Source: an uncultured Eubacteriales bacterium (GTDB lineage: Bacteria; Bacillota; Clostridia; Oscillospirales; Oscillospiraceae). Taken from it: a DNA stretch of 64,000 nucleotides. The position numbers and the translations under genes are program-made. The notes under the pieces were generated by a model. That model was not told where the DNA came from and searched no databases. It worked only from the letters and a program-made list of their open reading frames with translations. The stretch is taken from contig CAJKDY010000008.1 in the NCBI GenBank assembly GCA_905198835.1, positions 1-64,000 on the forward strand, read 5' to 3'. Of this stretch, positions 35,335 to 43,332 are shown piece by piece (position 1 is the first letter of the stretch; each line of letters starts with the position of its first letter).

Positions 35335-35362
35335 TTGACCGGAGGAAAAAATGTGATACAAT
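35335..35362 (+). promoter_or_regulatory. Promoter of the PPOX-like gene
   Basis: TTGACC (5/6) and TACAAT (5/6) are 16 bases apart, divergent from the xylB promoter. The leader that follows contains a two-part hairpin (35396-35402 with 35424-35430, inner stem 35405-35409 with 35415-35419 around CTTCG), then a second TACAAT (35466-35471) with no clear -35. Confidence 0.6.
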
Positions 35363-35499
35363 AGCCGTAAACGGCTGTTGTACAGCTTTATGCCGCCTTT
35401 GCTCCCCGGCTTCGCCGGGAACCGCAAAGGATGGCACATTGCGCCACACCGCTTTGCGGATGTGGTACAATGAGACGCAAAGTGAAAGGAGGCGCAGCC

Positions 35500-35970
35500 A
35501 TGTTTCGACCCATGCGCAGATCAAAGCAGGCGCTCACGCCGGACCAGTGCGTCCAGGTGCTGGAGCAAGAGCCCCGCGGCGTTTTATCCGTTCACGGCGA
35601 GGGCGGATACCCCTATGGCTTCCCCATGGACCACCTCTACCTGGACGGCAGGCTCTACTTCCACTGCGCCCGCGAGGGCCACAAGTTGGACGCTATAACT
35701 GCCGACGACCGGGTGAGCTACTGCGTGATGGACCAGGGCTTTCGCCGTGAGGGCGAATGGGCGCTGAACATCCAGAGCGTCATTGTCTTTGGCCGGGTGC
35801 GTAAGGTCGCAGATCCGGCCCGGCGGGAGGACATCGCCCGACAGCTGGGCCTGAAATATAACCCCTCCCCCCAGGCGGTGGAGGAGGAGCTGGAGCGCGC
35901 CCTGGACCGGGCGGAAATTTTGGAGCTGACCATCGACCATATGACCGGCAAGCTGGTCAACGAGTCATGA
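35500..35970 (+). CDS. Pyridoxamine 5'-phosphate oxidase-fold flavoprotein (Nim-like)
   Basis: A 156-residue split-barrel flavin-binding protein. The pattern RGVLSVHGEGGYPYGFPMDHLYLDGRLYFH and HKLDAITADDRVSYCV matches the PPOX family members that include 5-nitroimidazole resistance (Nim) proteins. These bind FMN and reduce small substrates; the physiological one is unknown, and drug resistance cannot be inferred. AAAGGAGG lies just before the ATG; an earlier in-frame ATG lacks a ribosome site. Its stop overlaps the next start (ATGA), so the two are co-translated. Confidence 0.85.
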   Translation: MFRPMRRSKQALTPDQCVQVLEQEPRGVLSVHGEGGYPYGFPMDHLYLDGRLYFHCAREGHKLDAITADDRVSYCVMDQGFRREGEWALNIQSVIVFGRVRKVADPARREDIARQLGLKYNPSPQAVEEELERALDRAEILELTIDHMTGKLVNES

Positions 35971-36236
35971 GCGGTTATGTGGTCTACATCCTCCGCTGCG
36001 GCGACGGCACCCTCTATACCGGCTGTACCAACGACCTACCAAAGCGCCTAGCGGCCCACCAGTCCGGCAAGGGCGCCAAGTACACCCGCGCCCGTCTTCC
36101 GGTGGAGCTGGTCTACTCCGAGCCCGCCGCCGACCGCTCGGCGGCCCTGCGCCGGGAGCGGGCCGTCAAGGCCCTCACCCGGCAGCAAAAGCTGGCGCTG
36201 ATCGGCGATGAAGGCAAAAAAAGACCCGCTGACTAG
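35967..36236 (+). CDS. GIY-YIG nuclease family protein (UPF0213/YhbQ type)
   Basis: An 89-residue single-domain GIY-YIG protein. The start VVYILRCGDGTLYTGCTND carries both halves of the signature (V-Y-I and Y-T-G), followed by the R of LPKRLAAHQSGKGAKYTRAR and the E near the Y-S-E turn. Stand-alone proteins of this size are widespread in bacteria and probably cleave DNA or RNA structures; the target is not known. It overlaps the PPOX-like gene by four bases, and its stop codon lies inside the following terminator. Confidence 0.9.
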   Translation: MSGYVVYILRCGDGTLYTGCTNDLPKRLAAHQSGKGAKYTRARLPVELVYSEPAADRSAALRRERAVKALTRQQKLALIGDEGKKRPAD

Positions 36237-36249
36237 CGGGTCTTTTTTT
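36216..36249. terminator. Bidirectional intrinsic terminator overlapping a stop codon
   Basis: A 15-base arm (36216-36230, seven A's then GACCCGCT) pairs with 36235-36249 across a GACT loop, ending in seven T's. It serves the GIY-YIG gene and the convergent citrate synthase gene. Confidence 0.92.
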
Positions 36250-36267
36250 GCCTTTGCTTTTGGCGGG

Positions 36268-37638
36268 TCAAGACTCCTCTCGCTGGCGCTCGTCTCTTGG
36301 CACATACTCCTGGGGTGTCACCAGGCTCTTGTAAGCCGGGCGGATGATCTTGTTGGCTGAGACCAGCTCCTCCATGCGGTGGGCACTCCAGCCGGCCACC
36401 CGGGCGATGGCGAACAAGGGCGTATAGAGCTCCACGGGGATGCCCAGCATCTCGTAGACAAAACCGCTGTAGAAGTCCACGTTGGGGCTGACGCCCTTGT
36501 AGATCTTCCGCTCCCGGGCAATGAGCTTGGGCGCGGCGGACTCCACGGCGTTATAGAGAGCCAGGTCCTTCTCCCTGCCCTTCTCCGCCGCCAGCTTCTC
36601 CACAAAACCCTTGAAGATGACCTCACGGGGGTCGGACAAAGAGTAAACCGCGTGGCCCATGCCGTAGATCAGGCCCTTGTGGTCAAAGGCTTCCTTGTTC
36701 AGAATTTTGGCCAGGTAGGCCATGACCTCGTCCTCATCGGACCAGTCCTTCACATGGCGCTTGATGTCCTCCATCATGGCCATGACCATGATGTTGGCCC
36801 CGCCGTGGCGCTTGCCCTTCAGTGAGCACAGGGCCGCAGCCATGGCGGAATAGGTGTCTGAGCCGGAGGAGGTGACCACCCGGGTGGTAAAGGTGGAGTT
36901 GTTGCCGCCGCCGTGCTCGGCGTGGAGCAGCAGCGCCACATCCAGCACCCGGGCCTCCAGAGGGGTATACTTCATGTCCGGCCGGAGCATCCGCAGGAAG
37001 TTTTCCGCAATGGAGTAGCGGGGATTGGGCCGGTGGATGTACATACTGGCGTTTTTGCGGTAGTGGTTATAGGCGTGGTAGCCGTAGACGGCCAGCATGG
37101 GAAAGACGCTGATGAGACCGATGCACTGCCGAAGGGCGTTTTCCTCGCTGAGGTCGGCCACCTTTTTGTCATAGGACGCCAAGGTCAGCACGCTTTTGGT
37201 CATGGTGTTCATCACATCGCCGCTGGGCGCTTTCATGATGACGTCCCGGGTAAAGTTGGTGGGCATGGTCCGGCACACGGACAGCGCCTCGCAAAAACTG
37301 CTCAGCTCCTCCTCGTCAGGCAGGCGGCCAAAGATGAGCAGATAGGCGGTCTCTTCAAAGGCAAAACGCATCCCGGTGCTGCCCCGGATCAAGTCCTTCA
37401 CATCGTAGCCCCGGTAGCGCAGCTGGCCGTCGCAAGGAGTCTTCACGCCGTCCACCATCTCAAAGGCCTTGACCTCGGAGATGTTGGTCAGACCTGCCAA
37501 GACCCCCTGGCCGTTTTCATCCCGCAGTCCCGCCTTGACGCCGAATTCCTTGTAAAGCTCCCGCCGCACCGCGTCGTTCTCCCGGCACAGCGACGCCATT
37601 TTTTCCGTATATTGCTGCACATTCTCGTATTTTGTCAT
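36268..37638 (-). CDS. Citrate synthase (citrate/2-methylcitrate synthase family)
   Basis: A 456-residue enzyme joining acetyl-CoA and oxaloacetate in the cytosol. The catalytic residues are visible: His in HAEHGGGNNST, His in YGMGHAVYSLSDPR, and Asp in SPNVDFYSGFV. It is longer than the 370-residue Bacillus form, with extra residues at the N-terminus, as often in Clostridia. The ATG at MTKYEN follows AAGGAGG by seven bases and is preferred to an upstream start within the leader. No aconitase or isocitrate dehydrogenase is nearby, so it may feed glutamate synthesis by genes elsewhere. A methylcitrate role cannot be excluded. Confidence 0.92.
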   Translation of the reverse strand: MTKYENVQQYTEKMASLCRENDAVRRELYKEFGVKAGLRDENGQGVLAGLTNISEVKAFEMVDGVKTPCDGQLRYRGYDVKDLIRGSTGMRFAFEETAYLLIFGRLPDEEELSSFCEALSVCRTMPTNFTRDVIMKAPSGDVMNTMTKSVLTLASYDKKVADLSEENALRQCIGLISVFPMLAVYGYHAYNHYRKNASMYIHRPNPRYSIAENFLRMLRPDMKYTPLEARVLDVALLLHAEHGGGNNSTFTTRVVTSSGSDTYSAMAAALCSLKGKRHGGANIMVMAMMEDIKRHVKDWSDEDEVMAYLAKILNKEAFDHKGLIYGMGHAVYSLSDPREVIFKGFVEKLAAEKGREKDLALYNAVESAAPKLIARERKIYKGVSPNVDFYSGFVYEMLGIPVELYTPLFAIARVAGWSAHRMEELVSANKIIRPAYKSLVTPQEYVPRDERQREES

Positions 37639-37672
37639 TTCAGACCTCCTTGTATCTCCGGGCAAATTCCAC

Positions 37673-37700
37673 AATATAGTCAGTTTACCACACCTGTCCC
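37673..37700 (-). promoter_or_regulatory. Candidate promoter of citrate synthase
   Basis: On the minus strand GGGACA (4/6) and TATATT (5/6) are 16 bases apart, about 35 bases before the start codon. Weak; the gap is shared with the divergent patB gene. Confidence 0.35.
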
Positions 37701-37735
37701 ATAAATTGCTTGAACGGACTGTGAATTTTCCGCTC

Positions 37736-37764
37736 TTGCGTCAGAGGCGGAAATTTTATATAAT
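37736..37764 (+). promoter_or_regulatory. Promoter of patB
   Basis: TTGCGT (4/6) and a perfect TATAAT are 17 bases apart, about 30 bases before the patB start. Confidence 0.7.
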
Positions 37765-37794
37765 TGTAAAAACACGATGAAAGGCGGCAGTTTT

Positions 37795-38991
37795 ATGACG
37801 TATGATTTTACCTCGGTCCTGGACCGCAAGGGCAAGGACGCCGTGGCGGTGGACGCCCCGCCGCTGCTGGCCCCGATCCGGGACGGCTTTGACCTCATCC
37901 CCATGTGGGTGGCGGACATGAACTTCCCCGTCTGCCCCGCCGTGACTGACGCTATCCGCGCTCGGCTGGACCACCCCACCTTTGGCTACTTCGATCCCCG
38001 GCCAGAGTATTTTGACGCCATCCTCCGCTGGCAGCGCGACCGCCACGGCGTAGAGGGCCTGGAGCCCCAGCACATCGGCTACGAAAACGGCGTGCTGGGC
38101 GGCGTGGCCTCGGCCCTGGCCGCCTTGTGCGCGCCGGGAGAGCCGGTGCTGCTCCATTCCCCCGCCTATGTGGGCTTTGCCCACACCCTGGCCGACAACG
38201 GCTACCGGGCGGTCCACTCTCCCCTGGTCCGGGACGACCAGGGCGTGTGGCGAATGGATTTTGGGGATATGGAGGAAAAAATCGCCCAAAATAACATTCA
38301 TACCGCCATTCTCTGCTCTCCCCACAATCCCTCGGGCCGGGTGTGGGAGCGCTGGGAGCTGGAAAAGGCCATGGAGCTCTTTGAAAAATATGACGTCTAC
38401 GTCATCTCCGATGAGATCTGGTCAGATATCGTCCGGCCCGGTGTTCGGCACATTCCCACCCAGAGCGTCAGTGACGACGCCAAACAGCGCGCCGTGGCCC
38501 TCTACGCCCCTACCAAGACCTTCAACCTGGCGGGCTTTGTGGGCTCCTACCACATTATCTACAATAAGCGCCTTCGGGACCGGGTCGTCCACCAATCTGA
38601 GCGCAGCCACTATAACGAGATGAATCTGCTGTCCATGTACGCCTTGATGGGCGCGTACTCCGACCAGGGCGCGGAGTGGGCCGGGCAGCTCAATGCGGTA
38701 TTGGCCGCCAACGCAGACTACGCCTGCGACTTCATTGCCGCGCATTTCGACGGCGTGGAGACAGCCAAGCCCCAGGGGACCTATATGCTGTTTTTGGACT
38801 GCACCCGGTGGTGCAACCACCACGGCAAGACCCTGGAGGAGCTGCTGGCGGCGGGTCACAGCGTGGGCGTGGCCTGGCAGGATGGGCGGCCCTTCTACGG
38901 TCCCAGCCATATCCGAGTCAATCTGGCCCTGCCCCTGAGCCGGGTCCAGGAGGCCTTCCAGCGGCTGGACCGGTATGTGTTTGACCCCTGA
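37795..38991 (+). CDS. patB: PatB/MalY-type pyridoxal phosphate C-S lyase
   Basis: A 398-residue fold-type I aminotransferase-like enzyme. The PatB/MalY start is clear (YDFTSVLDRKGKDAV, then PMWVADMNFPVCPAV), with SPHNPSGRVW, SDEIWSDIV and the PLP-binding lysine K241 in APTKTFNLAG. Such enzymes split cystathionine or cysteine conjugates into a thiol or homocysteine, pyruvate and ammonia. AAAGGCGG precedes this ATG, which is preferred to one six codons earlier. A nearby cystine-type importer would supply sulfur substrates, but there is no operon link. Confidence 0.9.
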   Translation: MTYDFTSVLDRKGKDAVAVDAPPLLAPIRDGFDLIPMWVADMNFPVCPAVTDAIRARLDHPTFGYFDPRPEYFDAILRWQRDRHGVEGLEPQHIGYENGVLGGVASALAALCAPGEPVLLHSPAYVGFAHTLADNGYRAVHSPLVRDDQGVWRMDFGDMEEKIAQNNIHTAILCSPHNPSGRVWERWELEKAMELFEKYDVYVISDEIWSDIVRPGVRHIPTQSVSDDAKQRAVALYAPTKTFNLAGFVGSYHIIYNKRLRDRVVHQSERSHYNEMNLLSMYALMGAYSDQGAEWAGQLNAVLAANADYACDFIAAHFDGVETAKPQGTYMLFLDCTRWCNHHGKTLEELLAAGHSVGVAWQDGRPFYGPSHIRVNLALPLSRVQEAFQRLDRYVFDP

Positions 38992-39030
38992 GCTGCCCGG
39001 TTTTTGATACCAGACAGCTTTATAAAGATA

Positions 39031-39058
39031 TTGACAAATTGAAAAATTTTGGTAGAAT
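39031..39058 (+). promoter_or_regulatory. Promoter of the DUF3798 ABC transporter operon
   Basis: TTGACA (6/6) and TAGAAT (5/6) are 16 bases apart in an AT-rich island. The 5' leader that follows is about 140 bases long and strongly structured. Confidence 0.75.
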
Positions 39059-39091
39059 ATTAGTTTGTTAGTATCTGCCTATCCAGTTCCC

Positions 39092-39133
39092 GGAAAGCGG
39101 GCGCCCGCTTTCCTTGTCTCTAGCGAGACAAGG
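39092..39133 (+). promoter_or_regulatory. Double-hairpin leader element
   Basis: A 22-base perfect palindrome (39092-39113, GGAAAGCGGGC arms) is followed at once by CCTTGTCTC/GAGACAAGG arms (39112-39120 and 39125-39133) around TAGC. The two share the CC pair, so they cannot both fold completely. Neither has a U-tract. It lies in the 5' leader of the binding lipoprotein gene; it may be a regulatory RNA switch or an mRNA stabiliser. I do not recognise the class. Confidence 0.5.
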
Positions 39134-39204
39134 ATGGGCCTTCCCCGCCGCGAAAAGGCGCCGGAGGGCGGACCACTGCAAAAAACAATTTAGGAGGATC
39201 CGCA

Positions 39205-40482
39205 ATGAAGAAGTATGTCAGCCTGCTGCTGGCCCTGGCCATGGTCTTTGCCCTGGCTGCCTGCGGCGGCAACAACGACCCCAGCATCAACACCAACACC
39301 GACGCTCCCACCACCGACACCCCCGCCACCGACGCTCCGGCTACTGACGCCCCCGTTGCCGACGCCGGCGACTGGCACATCGGCATCATCACCGGCACCG
39401 TCTCTCAGTCTGAGGACGACCTGCGCGGCGCTGAGGCCATTCAGGCCAAGTATGGCGCCGACAAGGTGAAGCTGGCCACCTACCCTGACAACTTCACCGA
39501 GGAGCTGGAGACCACCATCCAGACCATCGTGAATATGTCCGATGACGCCCAGATGAAGGCCATCATCGTCAACCAGGCCATCCCCGGCACCGCCGAGGCC
39601 TTCAAGCAGGTCAAGGAGCGCCGCCCCGACATCCTGTGCATCGCCGGCGAGTCCCATGAGGACCTGCCCGTCATCGGCGCTTCCGCCGACCTGGTGTGCA
39701 ACAACGACTTCGTCTCCCGCGGCTATCTGATCATCAAGACCGCTCACGATCTGGGCTGCGACACCTTCGTGCATATCTCCTTCCCCCGTCACATGAGCTA
39801 TGAGACCATGTCCCGCCGTGTGGCCGTCATGACCGAGGCCTGCAAGGAGTTCGGCATGACCTTCGTTCAGGAGACCGCTCCCGATCCCACCACCGACGTG
39901 GGCGTCCCCGGCGCTCAGGCCTACGTGCTGGAGAAGGCTCCCGAGTGGATCAAGAAGTACGGCCAGAACTCCGCCTACTTCTGCACCAACGACGCCCACA
40001 CCGCTCCTCTGCTGCAGCGGCTGCTGGAGCTGGGCGGCTACTTCATCGAGGCCGACCTGCCCTCTCCTCTGATGGGCTATCCCCAGGCTCTGGGCGATCT
40101 GGACCTGACCGCCGAGGCCGGCGACTTTGACGCCATCCTGGCCAAGGTGGAGAAGGCCGTCTGCGACGCTGGCGGCGAGGGCCGCTTCGGCACCTGGGCT
40201 TACTCCTATGGCTACTGCGTGTCCGCCGGTCTTGCTCAGCACGCCATCAACGTCATCGAGGGCAAGAGTGAGATCACCAACATGGACGACGTGGCCGCCG
40301 CTCTGAAGGAGTTCTCCCCCAAGGCCTCCTGGAACGGCTCGGGCTACACCAACGCCGACACCGGCGTCAAGGCCGACAACGTGTTCCTGATCTACCAGGA
40401 CACCTATATCATGGGTAACCCCGGTAAGTTCATGGGCGCCACCGAGGTGGAGGTCCCCGAGAAGTACTTCACTGTGAAGTAA
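39205..40482 (+). CDS. DUF3798-type ABC transporter substrate-binding lipoprotein
   Basis: A 425-residue lipoprotein. The signal peptide ends in lipobox LAAC (C20), followed by a Thr/Asp/Ala/Pro linker of repeated TDAP units (about 30-50), then a domain like periplasmic sugar-binding proteins but of the DUF3798 type as I remember it (DWHIGIITGTVSQSEDDLRGAE; CIAGESHEDLPVIG; GTWAYSYGYCVSAGL). The ligand is unknown. AGGAGGATCCGC precedes the ATG. It heads an operon with a double ATPase, two permeases and a small anchored protein, separated from them by a hairpin. Confidence 0.8.
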   Translation: MKKYVSLLLALAMVFALAACGGNNDPSINTNTDAPTTDTPATDAPATDAPVADAGDWHIGIITGTVSQSEDDLRGAEAIQAKYGADKVKLATYPDNFTEELETTIQTIVNMSDDAQMKAIIVNQAIPGTAEAFKQVKERRPDILCIAGESHEDLPVIGASADLVCNNDFVSRGYLIIKTAHDLGCDTFVHISFPRHMSYETMSRRVAVMTEACKEFGMTFVQETAPDPTTDVGVPGAQAYVLEKAPEWIKKYGQNSAYFCTNDAHTAPLLQRLLELGGYFIEADLPSPLMGYPQALGDLDLTAEAGDFDAILAKVEKAVCDAGGEGRFGTWAYSYGYCVSAGLAQHAINVIEGKSEITNMDDVAAALKEFSPKASWNGSGYTNADTGVKADNVFLIYQDTYIMGNPGKFMGATEVEVPEKYFTVK

Positions 40483-40517
40483 GTTTCCCCAGCGCTTTTA
40501 CGACAGGTAATCAAGAG

Positions 40518-40549
40518 ACAGGGGGGAGGGCATCCTCCCCCCTGTTTTT
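40518..40549 (+). terminator. Leaky intrinsic terminator between binding protein and ATPase genes
   Basis: A perfect 12-bp stem (40518-40529 with 40534-40545), GCAT loop and four further T's look like a full terminator inside the operon. Partial read-through would make binding lipoprotein in excess over the membrane parts. Confidence 0.75.
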
Positions 40550-40560
40550 AAACAAAGGAT

Positions 40561-42156
40561 GTGATTCAGATAGGTAACCAAACTGCTCCTTTGTTGGAGA
40601 TGCGCAGCATCAAGAAGGACTTTTTCGGCAATCAGGTCCTCACCGACATCAACCTCACTCTGAATGAGGGAGAAGTCCTGGGGCTCTGCGGCGAAAACGG
40701 CGCGGGTAAGAGCACGCTGATGAAGATCCTCTTCGGCATGGACGTGATCCGGGAAACCGGCGGCTATGAAGGAGAGATCCTCATCAACGGTGAGAAGGCG
40801 GAGTTCGCTACCCCCTTTGACGCTCTGACCGCCGGTATCGGCATGGTGCACCAGGAGTTCTCCCTGATCCCGGGCTTTACCGCCACTGAAAACATCCTTC
40901 TCAACCGAGAGCCACAGCGCAAGAGCGTTTTGTCCCAGGTCTTCGGTCCGCGGCTCAACACCCTGGACCGGAAGGAAATGAAGGCACGCTCCGGCGCCGC
41001 CATCGAAAAGATGGGCGTGGAGATCGACCCCAACATGACCATCAGCGAAATGCCCGTGGGCCACAAGCAGTTCACCGAGATCGCCCGGGAGCTGAGCAAG
41101 GACCAGCTTAAGCTCCTGATCCTGGACGAGCCCACCGCCGTTCTGACCGAGCGGGAGGCCGAGGCTCTGCTGGCCTCCATCCGCAATATGTCCGCCCAGG
41201 GCATTGCCGTCATCTTTATCACCCACCGGCTCCAGGAGATCCTGGCGGTGTGCGATAAGGTGGTGGTCATGCGCGACGGCTATGTGGTCCAGGACGTACC
41301 CGCCAAGGACACCAGCGTGCCTGAGATCACCCGCTGGATGGTGGGCCGCAACGTCCAGACCTCCTCCGCCTCCCCGCGGGCCGACAGCCAACAGTTCTCC
41401 GACCCCATCCTGTCTATTCGGGACCTTTGGGTGGACATGCCCGGCGAGATCGTCCGGGACGTCAACTTGGACGTTTGCCGGGGCGAGATCTTGGGCATTG
41501 GCGGTCTGGCCGGCCAGGGCAAGCTGGGCATCCCCAACGGCGTCATGGGCCTCTATCCCGCCGGCGGCAGCGTGATCTTCGACGGCCAGGAACTGCCCCT
41601 GGGCAGTCCCCGCGCCTGCCTCAACGCCTCCTTGGCCTTTGTCTCGGAGGACCGCCGGGGTGTGGGTCTATTGCTGGACGAGACCCTGGAGTGGAACGTG
41701 GCCTTCACCGCCATGCAGGTGCAAAACAAGTTCCTGAAAAAATTTGGCCTCTTTACCTGGCGCGACGAGAAGGCCATCCACGACGTCACCCAGAAGTATA
41801 TTGACGAGCTTCAGATCAAATGCACCAGCTCCAAGCAAAAGGCCAAGGAGCTCTCCGGCGGCAACCAGCAGAAGATCTGTCTGGCCAAGGCCTTTGCCCT
41901 GGAGCCCAAGTTCCTCTTCGTCTCCGAGCCCACCCGGGGCATCGACGTGGGCGCGAAATCTCTGGTGCTGGACGCCCTCAAGCGCTTCAACCGCGAAAGC
42001 GGCGTCACCGTTGTGATGATCTCCTCAGAGCTTGAGGAGCTGCGGCAGACCTGTGACCGCATCGCCATCATCTCCGGCGGAAGAGTGGCCGGCATTCGCC
42101 CGGCTACCGATTCCTCCGAGGACTTTGGTATGCTCATGGTCAGCCAGGTCGTGTAA
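40561..42156 (+). CDS. Sugar/nucleoside-type ABC transporter ATPase (two ATPase domains)
   Basis: A protein of up to 531 residues with two ABC domains, as in RbsA, MglA and nucleoside importers. The first has an intact Walker A (GENGAGKSTLMK) and Walker B (LLILDEPTAVLT). The second has a degenerate Walker A (GGLAGQGKLG), an LSGGNQQK signature and FVSEPTRGIDVG, the usual asymmetry of this family. The start is uncertain: the GTG lies almost on AAAGGA; an ATG 13 codons later (MRSIKKDFF) would fit the family's usual N-terminus. It powers the two permeases that follow. Confidence 0.88.
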   Translation: MIQIGNQTAPLLEMRSIKKDFFGNQVLTDINLTLNEGEVLGLCGENGAGKSTLMKILFGMDVIRETGGYEGEILINGEKAEFATPFDALTAGIGMVHQEFSLIPGFTATENILLNREPQRKSVLSQVFGPRLNTLDRKEMKARSGAAIEKMGVEIDPNMTISEMPVGHKQFTEIARELSKDQLKLLILDEPTAVLTEREAEALLASIRNMSAQGIAVIFITHRLQEILAVCDKVVVMRDGYVVQDVPAKDTSVPEITRWMVGRNVQTSSASPRADSQQFSDPILSIRDLWVDMPGEIVRDVNLDVCRGEILGIGGLAGQGKLGIPNGVMGLYPAGGSVIFDGQELPLGSPRACLNASLAFVSEDRRGVGLLLDETLEWNVAFTAMQVQNKFLKKFGLFTWRDEKAIHDVTQKYIDELQIKCTSSKQKAKELSGGNQQKICLAKAFALEPKFLFVSEPTRGIDVGAKSLVLDALKRFNRESGVTVVMISSELEELRQTCDRIAIISGGRVAGIRPATDSSEDFGMLMVSQVV

Positions 42157-42171
42157 AGGGGGTGGGTCAGC

Positions 42172-43332
42172 GTGAGTGAAAAGAAAGACTACAATTTGAA
42201 TAGTCCCTCCAAATTCAGCGACGAGATGAAGACCATCCCGCCCGTGCGCAAGCTTACGGAGCTGGAGAAGGCGCAGCTGTCCCCCCTCCAGGCGCTGGTG
42301 GCCGCCTACGGCCTCCCCCGCTTGATCATCACCCTCTTTTTGATGCTCCTCTTTATCCTGGCTCCCTTCTCGGGGGCCGACTTCGCCACCCAGATCACCA
42401 ACGTCATCGCCCGCTTCAGCTGGAACGCGGTGCTGGTGCTGGCCATGGTGCCCATGGTCCACTCCGGCTGCGGACTGAACTTCGGTCTCCAGCTGGGCAT
42501 TCTGGCCGGTCTGCTGGGCGGCACGCTGGCTATCCAGCTGGGCTTTACCGGCGGGATGTGCTTCTTCATCGCCATCCTGATCTCCACCCCCTTCGCCATC
42601 CTCTTTGGCGGCGGCTACGGCGCGCTGCTGAACAGGATCAAGGGCGGCGAGATGATGGTGGCCACCTATGTGGGCCTCTCTTCGGTGTCCTTTATGTGCA
42701 TGGTTTGGCTGTTCATTCCCTACTCCAACCCCAACCTCGTTATGGCCTACACCGGCGAGGGACTGAAGCAGATGATCCCCCTGGACAACTTCTACGCCGA
42801 TGTGCTCTCCAACTTCTTGAAGATCGATCTGAACTTCATCGGCGTCAACCTGGTCATCCCCACGGGCTCCATCCTGTTCTTCGCCCTGCTGGCCCTCGGC
42901 GTGTGGGCCTTCCTCCACACCAAGACGGGCACGGCCATGACCGCCGTGGGCTCCAACCCCACCTTTGCCAAGGCCTCTGGCATCAATATCGACCGCTCCC
43001 GCACCCTGTCGGTGATCTTGTCCACCTGGCTGGGCGCTGTGGGTATCCTGGTCTATCAGCAGGGCTTTGGCTTTGTCCAGGCCTATAACGCCCCGCTGAA
43101 TATGGCTCTGCCCGCGGTGTCCGCTATCCTGATCGGCGGCGCCAGCGTGAATAAGGCCAGCATCGCCAACGTGGTCATCGGTACGTTCCTGTTCCAGGGT
43201 CTTGTGACCATGACGCCTACGGTGATGAACTCCATGCTGAACGTGGGCGATATGAGCGAGGTCATCCGCGTCATCGTCTCCCAGGGCATGATCATCTACG
43301 CTCTGACGAGAAAGACGGAGGGATCGAAATGA
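42172..43332 (+). CDS. ABC transporter permease (RbsC/LivH-type), first subunit
   Basis: A 386-residue membrane protein with about nine helices of the BPD_transp_2 family, which pairs with double-domain ATPases to import sugars, nucleosides or branched amino acids. The typical ending segment is AVSAILIGGASVNKASIANVVIGTFLFQGL, and TAVGSNPTFAKASGINIDR is the ATPase-contact loop. A hydrophilic stretch of about 40 residues precedes the first helix. It begins with GTG after AAAGGGGGTGG and overlaps the next permease gene by four bases, so the two probably form a heterodimer. Confidence 0.9.
   Translation: MSEKKDYNLNSPSKFSDEMKTIPPVRKLTELEKAQLSPLQALVAAYGLPRLIITLFLMLLFILAPFSGADFATQITNVIARFSWNAVLVLAMVPMVHSGCGLNFGLQLGILAGLLGGTLAIQLGFTGGMCFFIAILISTPFAILFGGGYGALLNRIKGGEMMVATYVGLSSVSFMCMVWLFIPYSNPNLVMAYTGEGLKQMIPLDNFYADVLSNFLKIDLNFIGVNLVIPTGSILFFALLALGVWAFLHTKTGTAMTAVGSNPTFAKASGINIDRSRTLSVILSTWLGAVGILVYQQGFGFVQAYNAPLNMALPAVSAILIGGASVNKASIANVVIGTFLFQGLVTMTPTVMNSMLNVGDMSEVIRVIVSQGMIIYALTRKTEGSK

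Noticed and set aside
35500..35970. A claim of nitroimidazole resistance for the PPOX-fold protein
   Set aside because: Likeness to Nim proteins is shared by many flavoproteins without such activity; sequence alone does not support it.
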